Shown here: positions 22,001 through 32,876 of the stretch, piece after piece | How the letters are laid out: each line of letters opens with the position of its first letter | Position numbering within the stretch: the stretch's first letter is position 1 | Notes under the pieces: generated by a model | Database searches by the model: none | What the model saw: only the letters and a program-made list of their open reading frames with translations | What the model was told of the DNA's origin: nothing | Origin: Klebsormidium nitens | Taxonomy: Eukaryota > Streptophyta > Klebsormidiophyceae > Klebsormidiales > Klebsormidiaceae | DNA length: 64,000 bases | Direction: 5' to 3' | Assembly (NCBI GenBank): GCA_000708835.1 | Contig: DF237446.1 | Coordinates: forward strand, 1-64,000 | Position numbers and translations under genes: made by a program

Positions 22001-23941
22001 CACAGCAGACCTGCTTTTGCAACCGTTTTTTAAGCATTTATGACCTGAAAACTTGCAAGCGACGACGTTTTACCCATAGTGTTGCCACGAAAAGGCTTAT
22101 AGACAAGCCAGTGAAGAAGCGTCTCCTTAGATGAAATCAACTGAGACAACAACACATCAGGCACCCCCCTCTGGCATTCCCCGCCAGATCTGCTCAGCGC
22201 ACCGTAAAAATTGACTGTTACGACCGATCTCAGCCAACGACGATGTATTCACTCAAACGAGTCAGCACAACCACAATAGAACCACGAATGCACAATGCAT
22301 GAACGAGGTTCTGCAGCCCCACTTGCTCCTCAGACAACTTACCTCAGCCAACGAGTGCGCCGCCATCGCCAGCAGCCGCTCATACATCAGCCGCGCTCTA
22401 GTTCGTTTTTGCACCCGCCTATCTCGTTGCAGCTGCTTCTCTTCCGCCGGGACGTAACACGCCAACGACCCCCCTTCCGAGTTCCTCACGCACTGCACAG
22501 GGGGGTCATTTGACACGCCCCCGAACCCCTCCCGGAGGTTTGCGGCCATCGTTTCGAGCTGCGGGCCGACTTTCGTTACCGCCCAAAAATGGGTTAGCAG
22601 CGAGGTTAGCATTAACAGCACGGCGAACAACCCCAGAACGGTGGTTAGCCGCCAGCGACCCTTCCGAAGCTTCCCGGCCGACGCGACTTTTCTCGCCTCT
22701 GTCGTTTTCGGGGAGAAATCAGCGCCATCGGAAAAGTCGAGCGTATGCGAACCTGGAGTTTTCGGCCAGTTACTCCGAACTCCGGGGGGCGTAAGCTTGA
22801 CCTTGAGCATGGACTCGGCGGAACCCCCCCTCAGGAGACGGTTCGGGCTAGGAAAACTGGACCTCCTTCCTCCTTCCTCTGGAGAAATGTCCTCCGTCGC
22901 TGCGCGGAAATCATTCTCCGACCACGAATTCTTGCGGCTTTTGAGGCGGCTGGCGGGAACGTACTGCGAATCGGGAGTGCCAGATGGCGAGCTGCTATTG
23001 GCCGCGCTCCGCAGGATGGGGCTCAAGCTTGGGGCGGCACTGGCCGCCCTCCGGAGGGGGGTGGTGGCACCTGGCGTCGCGGCCCCCCCAGAAGGGGGGC
23101 TTTCCGAGAAGCTGGACCGCCGCGTGCGAGACTGTGGGGAAGGGTGAAGCCGCCGGGGGGGGTTGGTCATGGAGGGATCCCAAGAGTGCCGCCGCCCCCT
23201 GGAAGCGATCCCTTCATCCCCCGCTTCTTCCAGTTCCTTTTCCTCGGGAACGATCTCGAAGGAGAGCGTTCGCACCGAGTCGCGGGTGCCCGAGAGTTGG
23301 CCCCCGGAATTTTGCCGCAGGGGGGGGGTCTGCGGCGGGAGGGGTGGTTTCCGCAGGTTTGGGGTGTCGGAACCAAACGGGCTGGCGCTGCGGAGGGGCG
23401 TTCGGTGAGGGGGCGTAACTCCGTCGGGATTGCTCGGGAATGCGGGGATTGACAAGGTCGGAGGTGGGGGCAAGCCGGGAGCAAACCGTTGGGTGGTGAC
23501 ATGTGGCGAGAACGAGAGTGTGCGTTGAGGGTTCAGCTCAGGAGTGCGCGCAGTGTCTTGCGGGTGGTTCAAAGTTTGCCCTCCGGTCCGAGAGTTGAGA
23601 ACGGACGGCGGGTTGTTAGCCGCTGACGTCATCAGAGGAGACCGACCCTCGCCATTAGAGTTGATGGACTCGGCAATGCTAGCGCCTTGGTGCGAACAGG
23701 CCCTTTCGCTCGGAGGTGGGAATTGCCCACCTGGGAAAGCAGGATTTGGCGTGAGAAGGATCCCTCCAGCGTTCTGCCGTATTTGACTGAACCCAGGGCT
23801 TGCAAACTCAATTTGCGCCCCGCTCGGTTGAAATGCAAAGTCAGCTTGGGATGCTGCTGCTGCTGAAGGTTCCGCCTGGCGCTGCAGGTTCTCCCGGTCA
23901 TCGTGTAGGGAACGACCCTCCTCTAGTTCCTTGTCCGCCAT
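16079..23941 (-). CDS. Plant-type GDP-fucose protein O-fucosyltransferase-like type II membrane protein, nine exons
   Basis: Exons in transcript order are 22343-23941, 21720-21893, 21186-21274, 20755-20875, 20079-20222, 18560-19695, 17708-17948, 16938-17141 and 16079-16441. All phases match, giving 4071 nt or 1356 residues. The ATG at 23941 is in an ideal GCCATGGCG context. Residues 1-430 are disordered (Pro/Ser/Arg-rich). One membrane segment at about 432-455 ('LGLFAVLLMLTSLL') predicts a Golgi type II anchor. The luminal part has family blocks in order: 'NGYLLVSVEGGINQQR', 'NAVALARHLNLTLVLPEF', 'FEDIFSADHF', 'DVRIVDRLP', 'CRVNFHALRF', 'RFVALHANFP', 'RIYLTTAEVWGG', 'LAALDFIVASAADLF'. Such proteins use or are predicted to use GDP-fucose on cell-wall glycans or proteins. 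Oddities: the expected 'ALHLRFE' is 'ALHANFP', and a roughly 297-residue insert (738-1034) splits the domain within one exon. The last exon is a non-conserved tail. Confidence 0.9.
18671..19611 (-). other. Roughly 297-residue low-complexity insert inside the O-fucosyltransferase domain
   Basis: Exon 18560-19695 begins with the conserved block ending 'GRLLIDRM' and ends with 'WPVRFVALH'. In other plant family members these two blocks are nearly adjacent. Here they are separated by about 297 codons of Ser/Glu/Arg/Gly-rich, charged sequence that stays fully open in frame. It has no internal canonical intron that I could place. Borders are approximate. Confidence 0.75.
20160..20560 (-). repeat. 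Decayed copies of the O-fucosyltransferase exon-5 start in the intron upstream of it
   Basis: On the minus strand the functional exon (20222 down to 20079) opens with sequence coding FDDSDFPREAPLRLYEE. In the intron directly upstream, a degraded copy lies at about 20340-20398 (shared 'CGACTCCGAC', 'GCCCCCCTG', 'TACAAAGAG'), and a poorer one at about 20510-20560 (on the plus strand 'gtctccttgtgcaaccgcaag' corresponds to 'gtctcttcgtacagccgcag'). The period is about 172 bp. The copies are out of frame and lack intact acceptors. Confidence 0.7.
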
Positions 23942-25015
23942 GGCTGATGGCCGTAACCACTGAAGCTGCCGGTAGGGCCTGCAAGATGTGTACAAAACCT
24001 GCCGATGAATGGTGGCGGATTGCTGTTCTCATATACTTCAAGTTGGCGGCTTGATCGGTTTGTCACTGCACCGCCAATGGCATCCAAAGCGCAAGACTGA
24101 AGAGTGTTCTGATAAAGACAATAACTCACTTTAACTTCAACATCAATTGGAGTATCGATCAGAGTGCCGCCATACAATCTAGCATGGCTGGAATTTTTGC
24201 TTTCAATCTATCTTCTCGGCAGCCTTCATAAGGGCTCATCTCTTACCACTCTCAATCCAGACCGTGCCGGCGGAGTGCGCCCCTCCAGCTCATCTCGAAA
24301 GGCTTTTCCACAATGCAGTGAGGTGCAAAATTGCTTCATCCATTGATGATGGCCTCTTGTCAACAACACTCCAATCAACCTGGAGGGCCGCGGCGTAGAG
24401 AGGGACTCAAGGAGGTGAGCAAAAGGAGGACACCATGCCTGCAGCCAAGCGTTGAGCAAGAACGGAGCTGGAGAGCGGGCTGGAGTCTGGAGAATGACCT
24501 TTCCAAGAGTTGATCAATTCAGGGTCTAGCTTCCGCATGCAGAATTAAACTCGAAGAAGATTATCTACTTCTGTTGGAATTTGAGTGCCTTTTAATATCT
24601 TAGCATATACAGTCTTAATATCCCTTCTCTTTTGCAAACCAGTATTGAACTGGACGATCATTAACGTGCATTATAACTGTGTATATTCGCTTGGCTTACC
24701 AACAAAGTTCCAGGCTTATATCAGTATGTGCAGAAGAGAAATAAATCGACTTGCTGCTCACACTCGGCAGTCAGATGTACAGGAGATTGGAACGAAGGCC
24801 CAATCCTAGAAGGCGCTTGAATTTGTAGAGAGAGGGAGCCAGGCCAGCAGCATTGAGAGGTTGAGACGCGAGCAAACATTGCTCAGCAGCTAGCACAACG
24901 ACTAACCAGCTGCCACCAGCTGCTTCTGTTGCACCACCTTCAGGTATATTACTTCGTAGTTTCTCCTTTGAGAAGTTTTGTCAAGCATTCGCAATACCTA
25001 GGATATAGTGGCACA
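23942..25015. promoter_or_regulatory. Divergent intergenic region between the O-fucosyltransferase and MIF-like genes
   Basis: About 1.07 kb separates the two start codons, which point away from each other. The interval must hold both 5' UTRs and promoters and may act as a bidirectional promoter. I found no definite TATA box at a sensible distance from either ATG. Short open frames here have no similarity to known families. Confidence 0.5.
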
Positions 25016-26935
25016 ATGCCGACCTTGAAGCTGCAGACAAACGTCCCTGGCGACACGGTCACCACCTCTGACTTCCTGAAGGAGGCCAGCAAGGCAGTCG
25101 CGAAGATCATCGGCAAGCCGGAAGCGGTACGTCGGTTCCTTCTCTGTCTGAACAGCTTTTTTGCCGATTGTATCTTTCTTTGCTCCTTGAGTTGGCTACA
25201 GGGTGTGAGGTTGCACATGACTGGCTGCCACTTGTTGCGCTGCGCTGCTTGGAAAACTAAGGTGCTTAGCTCATTCTGACATCACCATGTACCATAGGGG
25301 CAACATTCACAATCTTCCCCCACCACATTCGGTGGACAGGAGGTAACAGGAAAGGAGAATCCGAGACTGCACTCAGGGGGATATACCGAACGACTGTCCT
25401 GGAGAATGGCTCCCATCCTCTACCCATGATTGCAGCATTGCTGCATCATCTTGTGGAACGGCATCGACAGTTGATTTCATGATTCAATGTAAAGCTTTGC
25501 GTCTGCCCAACCATACCCTGGGGGGCAAGATTCCCCCACTTCAAGTAATAGCAAAAACACCTGGAGTGGATTCAGATTGAGTTGAACTGCCCAAACCAGC
25601 CGGACTGACCACCCTGTGTTGTCGTGCAGTACGTTCTGGTCACCATACAGACTGGGGTCCCCACCACCTTTGCGTAAGTGTCAAGGCCCCATTGATGCTT
25701 TGAAAGCCCTCATCTGACCACTTATGATGACGTCTTCCCGAAATTGTTGAAATTGATAAGGAGCATTAGAGCTTGAATTTGAATGGCTGGGCGTTAGGCT
25801 ACTTTTAACTTCTGCAAAGGTATTCGCCATGGCCCGCTTCATCTTAATTGGCACGAATGTTAAGTTTGTGGGCGGCATCCCCACTGTGGTTGTCTGGGTT
25901 CCCTGCAAACGCCCTTCTGACCATTTTAAGTAAACATCTGGAAGAACTTGAAGGCCTGTTACTCGGTCGGTTGGCCCCCAAGACGTATGCTTATCAGGCC
26001 TTTTCTATTGTACAAGTAAGCTTTGAGACACTGTGTACTGGCAAATTGCCAACTTGATGTGCGGGTTTCATCCCACTGATTGCAGGGGGACTGAGGAGCC
26101 CGCCGCATATGGCGAGATCATTTCCATCGGGGGCCTCAACCCCGACGTCAATCGAAAGCTGAGCGGAGCCATCGCTGAGTTGCTCCAAAAGCTGTTCAAC
26201 ATCCCGGCCAATAGATACTACATCAAGTTTTCTGACGTGGCAGTAAGTGCCAGCCGGCAACGTCTGGTTTTCCCGCTTGCTACTGACTGAATTTATAAGC
26301 CAGGCTCCCTTCAGATACGGGCTCGCTCTGTGGGGACCTGTTTCTTAGTAAACAAAGCGTCTTGCTGAGAGGAGGTACCCCTAGTAGCCTTCGTCGATCT
26401 CTGTCTCTGTGCTTGGAATGGGGAAGTAAGGACACAAGCAGGAGCCAGGATTGATTTCTTTCTTGTCTTCGTTGGGGCAGGCAGAAACCAGGGACCCTAG
26501 ACATGTTCCCAGTTGTTTACATGCCTTGCATCAAGGCGTACCAGGATGACGTCAGCAGTAGCAGGTTAGGTTTCGCCTCCAGGTTCGTTTGAGATCGGGG
26601 TACCCTAATCTTGAGCCGTCTGGTGTTTCCGTCTAAGTTTTATTGAAAAGGTGTTTACGTTCTGCTGCGACATGCTTTTTCCATATCTATGAAAGGTTGA
26701 CTCTTCTGCATACTTAGTCTGATAAAAGCTCACATACTACTGAATAGTATCTTTCCTTTGAGATGCTCCGGCCAAGAGATATTTGCATGCTAGCCTTACA
26801 GTCATTTCAATCAGAACAAGCATCTGTATCCAGTGGGGTTAAACAGCACTGGAGTTTTTCGTCGAGAGTATCCTGACAACATCTCTTTTTCTTTGACAGA
26901 GACCTGACTTCGGATGGAACGGGGGAACATTTTAG
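25016..26935 (+). CDS. MDL: Macrophage migration inhibitory factor / D-dopachrome tautomerase-like protein, four exons
   Basis: Exons 25016-25126, 25630-25673, 26086-26242 and 26900-26935 join to 348 nt, giving 115 residues, the normal size of the family. The protein starts MPTLKL, so the N-terminal catalytic proline (Pro2 before Met removal) is present. Lys34 aligns with the tautomerase Lys ('GKPEAYV'). 'FAGTEEPAAYGEIISIGGL' and the C-terminal 'FGWNGGTF' are typical MIF-fold segments. The active-site Asn of animal MIF (in 'YIN') is a Lys here ('YYIKFSD'). The fold forms trimers. Animal members have keto-enol tautomerase activity, and plant MDL proteins are cytosolic or peroxisomal. This one ends in ...GGTF with no obvious PTS1 peroxisome signal. 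The last exon is only 36 nt, after a 657-bp intron. Confidence 0.95.
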
Positions 26936-27920
26936 AAAGGTCAGCGATTCGTTTGGCCAAACTTTTGAAGCACGCATACATATATAAAGTTCGTCGACTT
27001 TCTGGGTAACACGTGATTGTGAACACACCCAGGAGCATCTGTCCGGACGCATCTGTCAGCTTTCAACGAAGCCTGCTCAGAGACTCTCAGTGTTGCGGTC
27101 ATATCAAAATTTCCGGACAGCTCGATCTGGTTGCTGCAAGATAATTGACTGACGTTTGGGCCTAGCAAGATTTTTTTGTATCAGGATGAGCGGGCAATTC
27201 AAACGGCTCCATGCGGCCATTCTGATTGTGCATGTCGGAATATTTAGGGACTAAGGTGCATCAAAACAGCCTGTGAACCTTATTAATGTAGCGTGCAGTC
27301 TTGCAAACTGATAAGGTCACATGCAGCGGAGTCTATATCAGCCTTCAATGCAATCAAGCGTCATCATGACGCCTCCGATCGAGTGACCAGCCTGGATTGG
27401 CAGCTAAATTTTTGTTCTAAGCTAATCACGCATGCATAAGTTGATAATCGGATCATGAGTGACCACTACCATCCAACCGTTGAACTTGAATGAACCATTC
27501 AGCTCCGAGGCTCGAATTGGCGTTTACATAGGGCCATGTGCAGCTGCTAGGCGCGGTCGGCCGGCAATTTTTGTATTTACCTCTCATGGTGCTCATCGCC
27601 GGGAGCATTGGCAGGCTCATGCATGTGCACCGGACCGCGAAACAATTCAGCAGAAAGATCTGATGGTTGGCCATATATGGCATCGATGTACAATGGCTTG
27701 TCAGTGAGCGGCCCCGGCAGACGGAACAGGTTTGTCCAAAAGCGCCTATATAAAGGGCGACTTCAACACTCAAACCAGCGTGGTCTCACTCACTCGTCGG
27801 ACCAGTCGTGGCATCACGCTGGCACTGAGTGATCTTCAGTAGTGCGCACATTTACGGGCATTTACCTGCTGATTGTCACCAATCCTTGTATGGCCCAACT
27901 CGAAGCACCTCCATGTCGAA
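26936..27920. other. Tail-to-tail interval between the MIF-like and GmrSD-like genes
   Basis: Contains the 3' UTRs of both genes. No protein gene is recognised. A consensus TATA box (27747-27754) on the plus strand is listed separately. Confidence 0.45.
27747..27754 (+). promoter_or_regulatory. TATA box (TATATAAA) reading toward the 3' end of the GmrSD-like gene
   Basis: The motif lies in 'gcgcctatataaagggcg', a strong TATA context (GC-rich flanks). About 30 bp downstream is a CA-rich initiator-like stretch ('cttcaacactcaaacc'). The first ATG downstream (27890) opens a 62-codon frame antisense to the last exon of the GmrSD-like gene. There is no evidence that it is translated. Confidence 0.4.
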
Positions 27921-30900
27921 CTACTTGTTCGAGTAGAGCTGCCAAATCCGTCTACACAACGCAATCGCGTTCCTTTGACGCTCTTCTTGCACTTCGAAGG
28001 TCCAATCCGTTACCTCCTTTAGATTATCTGTCAACGGAATGTTGTTTGAGGTCCCCTGCCGGTTCTGCTTGCTGAAAATCTTCTCCTTCTTTTCCTTAAA
28101 CCCTTGGTTCTTTGCTGCGGAGTTCTTCTTCCCCGATAACAGAACCAGGTTTCCCAGCTTATTCACGGCCTCATCGTACCGTCGATGGTCCTTTAGGAGC
28201 TCCTTCCATCCTGCGTCATCCGGGTTTTGCGGTGCCACGTGTTCCACGGACAGATTCGTCTCCAGGTACAAGTCGGCATACTTTGCACCCCCCTGAATCG
28301 TGTCAAACTCGTTCAGGCGCATCAGCAGGAGCTTCACGAGCCTACTCTGCCGGCTGCTTGTGTAGAGCGGCTTCTCGAGCGCCTCGAGAAACTCCTCAAT
28401 CTCCTTGTGAGACAGATCCAGAGGCAAGCCTTCCCAGATGCTTCCCGACACGCTCGTTAGCCCGCGTTTCGTTGCAATGTCCCAACTGTCCAGCACCGTT
28501 TTGTAGCGCTCGTCTTGCAGCTTGACGCTCCAGCCGCGCACAAGCATGAACATCGAGAGCCGGTCGAGCTTCTCGAGGGTCTGCAAGAGGGCCCCGCTGT
28601 GATGGGCGAAGTCCTTGAACGCGAGAATCGCGACGGGGGCCCACCCGGGGAGCGTCCGTCCGTACCCCGGCTTGACCCTGCACGTGACACACAAGTTGAG
28701 CTTGTCAAAGGTACATACAAGCAGTGAGCAGGCAATGACAATTTTTGCTTTCCAGTTGGGGAGCTTCTATCCCACACGTCCACAAAAGGAAGGAACGGAT
28801 ATTCCCTGGAGGAATACGTAATTGACAAAAGTCGACAGCTCATTTGGGACTGCAGATCTAGCTACCGTCTCTAGGAACCAGTTCCGGGAAGCGGGAACGT
28901 TTCCTGACAAAAAGTGCTTACTGCCTAGGTTACGTTTGGCAGTTCTCTGCAGACCCCTCAAACAAGTGTACGCGTTTGGGAACCAGGTTCTCTTACAACG
29001 GAGTGATGCAGGACAATAAGTATCAGATACGTTACATCTTAAGTACCCCTTTCCGATCCAGCGCCACCGCATCATCAAACGATCCCGTATGAGCCTGTTA
29101 AGGCCTGCCTTTCGCTGCCTTGCGAGTTTCACAATACTCACCGCCAGAGCAACCGCCGGAAGGTCTCAATCTCCCTCGCCTCCGTTTCGGAGCTGCACGT
29201 GTACCCCCCTTTCAATAGCTCCTCGTACGTCCTTGCGAATGGAAGCAGGATTTTGTCTAGAAACTGCGGCCCTTCTAGTTGGAAGTGGGCGTACGTTTTT
29301 GTGAACTCCTCCATCTCATCCTTGCATGGCTTGTCGAGGTAGATGAAAGACAGCACCTTGAAGGTGGCCGACAGATGGTCACGCCCAGCCTCGTCCCACT
29401 TTTTGTCAAAATCGTCCTGCAAATAGTTCATCGGAGTTGATGGTATTAGACTTCAAGGTGCGGAACAGCGGACCTGAGCGATTCGAACGAAAGACTGACC
29501 GTTTGCAACCGGTTGCTGAAGCGATTCCATGGTCAATCAAACAGATTTACGAAAGACAACGATCAGTTTTGATATGAGGTTGTCGAAGACAACCATCTGG
29601 ACAAAGGAAAGTGTTAGCATAGAATCTCTAGGTGGAGAGATAATCAACGAAGCTTCCCGAATTCGTTAAGTAGCATTCACATCTTTGGGGTGCTAGGAGT
29701 AGGCTGTGTCGCTATATTAGGGCTCAAATCAAGATGGAATCCAGCCAGCGAACCGTCAGAAACAGATGTAATCCTCAAGGCTCAAACCTTATTCAACACG
29801 TGCTTGGGGAAAGGCCATCTTGAGCTTCCTCTGGGTGCACACTTGAATGACTAACGGTAGATAAGCAGAGAAGTTTTGTTTGACAATCTACCGCTCCTAC
29901 TCTCCGCTGTTGCTCTAGACAGCCTCCCACTGATCTCCAGAAGAAAAGGGGGACTTTAGCCATAAAAGAACTTCGTCAGAAAAGCTGACCTGCTGTTCCT
30001 CAGGAATACTCTCCCACATGGTGGCCTTGACTATGTCGATGGACTCCAGGTCGAGCCCTCTGTTGCTGGTAACTTTGAAGAACTTGATGGCGTCGTTGTG
30101 GGAGCTGCAGTGGCTCAGCAGCACCAGCACCTTCTGCAGCATGTACCTATAGAGGTCGATGCACTCGTCCACATCCCTCTCCCGAATCTGCGACCAGATG
30201 TACTGGACGCAAAGAGCTAGTACTCGTTAGAAATTCTGCAGTACGATTTTGAAAACGAGCTCAACAGGCCTGAACCTTTTGCATGTCAAATTGTTTGCTT
30301 GATGATTGTTTGGATGCTTGAATTCGAAAAGCCCCGGTACATGAGACAAGAGATGCACTTGTGGACTGAAGACGGATGTCCCAATAAAGAATATCCCTAT
30401 CCCCGTTATTGCGGTTTGACAACCGCAAAAAATGCACGAGCATCTTCTACGACCCTGACAAATTGTTGGATGATTCCACCTTTCTTTGCTCTCAGCCGGA
30501 TAGCTATAGGCGCACGTACGTCCTTAAAGCAGCTTTAAGAACTGTGGTTTGATTGGTCCAGAAATCAGTTGTCAGCCCCTTTCAATGACGAGGCAAGCAA
30601 AGTCAAGCAGCATGAATAGTCAAGCTTACCTGCAGATTCTGCCAAATGTTCTGCTGGGTCTCCCCTTTCAACACCTTTGCATCATAGTCCTGCCTGGTGA
30701 ATTTTACTGGGTCTTGGAGCAGGTCATTGAAGAACTCTGCATCCTTTCTTTTGAGCTCAACCCTTGGTGCTGGGCTTCTCTGTGTACCCACGTCCCCCTC
30801 GTCCCATAGCGCTTCAGCCAACTTCTTAGCGAGCTTTTCGATCTCGGCTCGTTTTGCAGGCAACAGCTCATTGCTTTCTAGCTCCATTTCCAGCCGGCAT

Positions 30901-31965
30901 TTCAGAGCGGCAAAAATAAGGCAGAGGGTCACCAGACGCTGCTGGCCATCCACCATGGACAGCTTGTTGGTCAGTGAGTCAATGGGAGGGCCTCGTGCCA
31001 CTGTGACGAGGCCCAGGTGGCATTGACTCCGTTCACTGCATTGGATCAGGAACAGACGGGTTCGACAGTTGCGACATGAGAAGAGAAGAGTACCCGACAT
31101 TGACTAACAGCTTCCTAGAAATACCTTAACGCTCAAAGCCGTGCAGTTCCGACAGAGACTGTTTTCTCAATCTTGCACACATGATGAGAGGATTTTCAAT
31201 CGCTTTACCAATGCAGATTATGGACAGAACTATGCAGGCACTGTGTGCGGATTGAGGCTTCGCTTTAGTAGGTTCTGGTCCTGGAAGCCATGTGCTAATC
31301 AGGTGTGAATCCATTTTTCTACACAAAGCAAGAAATAAAGAGAGAGGAACAAAGTTCACGACCCCAACAAAGTACCCAGCAATAGAAGACGAGAGCCCGC
31401 ACCTGATCTGAACGCTGCCTTGATTTGCTGCTTCCCACAAATCTGAAAGGAGATCCTCAGCATGCTCCTTCTGCCACGAGTAAGGCCTTTGATATGCCGG
31501 TAAGACAAAGAAGTGATTTTCGTCAAACAGCTTTAAGAGGACTGTCTGCTTTGCGTCCATCTGAGTTGCTTCCATGTTTGATACATCACCCTGACCTGCA
31601 AAAGCTTGAGCATTTTCTAAAACCCTTTGGCGGACACGAGGAGCAGAAGTCAGCCCTTTAAATCCTAACAGAGGTCCATTAAGTGCATCTTTCCCAGAGG
31701 TTCGATGTTCTGGTGAGACGACCCTGAGGTTGTGGCCACCAGCAATACGATGTTGACCTGTGCCGCCCAAGTGTCGACGGCAGGATCGAAGAGGCACTTT
31801 AGCTCTCTGCAAAGCTGCTGTTACGTTGGCAGATGAAAAATTCTGGGATGAGGAAAGATAATCAGATCTATGGCTTCTTGCTTGATTAACTCTGCCGTCG
31901 AAATTTCGGGTAAGGGGGCTCCCACTGCCAGACTTGGAGGCGTTCTTGCATGCCTGAGTTGCCAT
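27921..31965 (-). CDS. GmrSD-like protein: DUF262 (ParB-like NTPase) plus DUF1524 (HNH-type nuclease), five exons
   Basis: Exons in transcript order are 31403-31965, 30630-31035, 29990-30202, 29142-29416 and 27921-28677. Phases fit, totalling 2214 nt or 737 residues. The ATG at 31965 has an in-frame TGA two codons upstream. DUF262 motifs: 'LPAYQRPYSW' (about 155-164), 'VDGQQRL' (216-222) and a later 'SNRGLDLESIDIVKA'. The DUF1524 nuclease motif is 'VEHVAPQNP' (His at about 632), followed by 'LGNLVLLSGKKN'. In bacteria, fused or paired GmrS/GmrD proteins are type IV restriction enzymes that use nucleotide hydrolysis to cut phage DNA with modified (glucosylated hydroxymethyl) cytosine. Here the gene has spliceosomal introns and eukaryotic codon context, so it is long resident. 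The first about 130 residues precede the domain, are rich in Ser/Arg/Gln/Asn, and have only two acidic residues in the first 85. This resembles an organelle presequence (inference). The biological role in algae is unknown. Confidence 0.88.
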
Positions 31966-32876
31966 GACTTCAATGCTCAGCTGAATTCTAGATCGGAAAG
32001 CGCTTGCCCGACTCTTGTGGACTGTCCTGCGCTTGCATCCCCCTCTGAAGGCTTACCAGCATGGCAGCAATGCAGCATTATCCAGCATTATCTATTAGCG
32101 AGCCTCCAGGGGAAGAACTCACTAGATCTCTTGCGTACTGAACTGTTCTCGCATCTCGTTGCAATGCGCATTTCATGACCCCTCATTCATGAAAATAGGC
32201 ACCCGGGGGACGATTTGGGTTAGCTAGGTTGGTTAGGGTGGAAATGGTTGGAATGGGTAAGAGTGCGCGGGTGATGTTCTTGGTTAGGGCCTTGACTCTA
32301 AGTTGCCCGGGGCTCGATCTGCATCTTCGTAAATTAGCGGGTACCATTACCGTGTCAATGGCACTGGTTTTGCCGGGAATTCAAGTTTGAACTTGGAGCT
32401 GCTGCATCAGCGGATGTGGCACTTTCCTCAACACTGATTGGTTTGCATGCCAGCTCCGTAACATTGTTAGCCGTCGATGAGATTACCACGTGGCTATCCA
32501 CTTTTGGCGGGACCAATTCGGTTGACCCTTTCTGCACTAGCCTCTGGGCACTGGTGGCAGCCTCTGATTCAGCCTAGGTAATTCAGGCTCAGGGTTCGCA
32601 GTCCAGATCTCCAATGGGCTGTGGCACTTTGAGAACTCCTTGCGATCTTGACGCTTGTTGAAGGTGGCGAAGCGAACGTATTGAGACGTATTGAGACGTA
32701 TTGAGCGTGCCTAACTGAGAGCTGGGTGCATGGTGGCACATTGCTGGCAGCTGGCCTTTTGTGTACAGTTGTGTCTCGAGCGGAAGCATCTGCAAGTGGG
32801 AGGAAGCAACGTCCTAGCGTCAAGACTCATGTCCAACAACACCTGATCTTTCTGTTTCTCGATTGGATTTGGAAAG
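31966..32876. promoter_or_regulatory. Divergent intergenic region between the GmrSD-like and Tudor-protein genes
   Basis: About 0.9 kb between two start codons on opposite strands, so it holds both promoters. It includes a three-copy 10-bp repeat ('cgtattgaga') at about 32677-32706 and repeated 'ggttagg/tggaatgg' text near 32220-32260. No TATA box is placed with confidence. Confidence 0.45.

Noticed and set aside
22641-23452. Plus-strand frames of 168-235 codons opposite the fucosyltransferase first exon
   Set aside because: Antisense shadows of a long GC-rich exon whose own frame contains the membrane anchor and joins the conserved domain.
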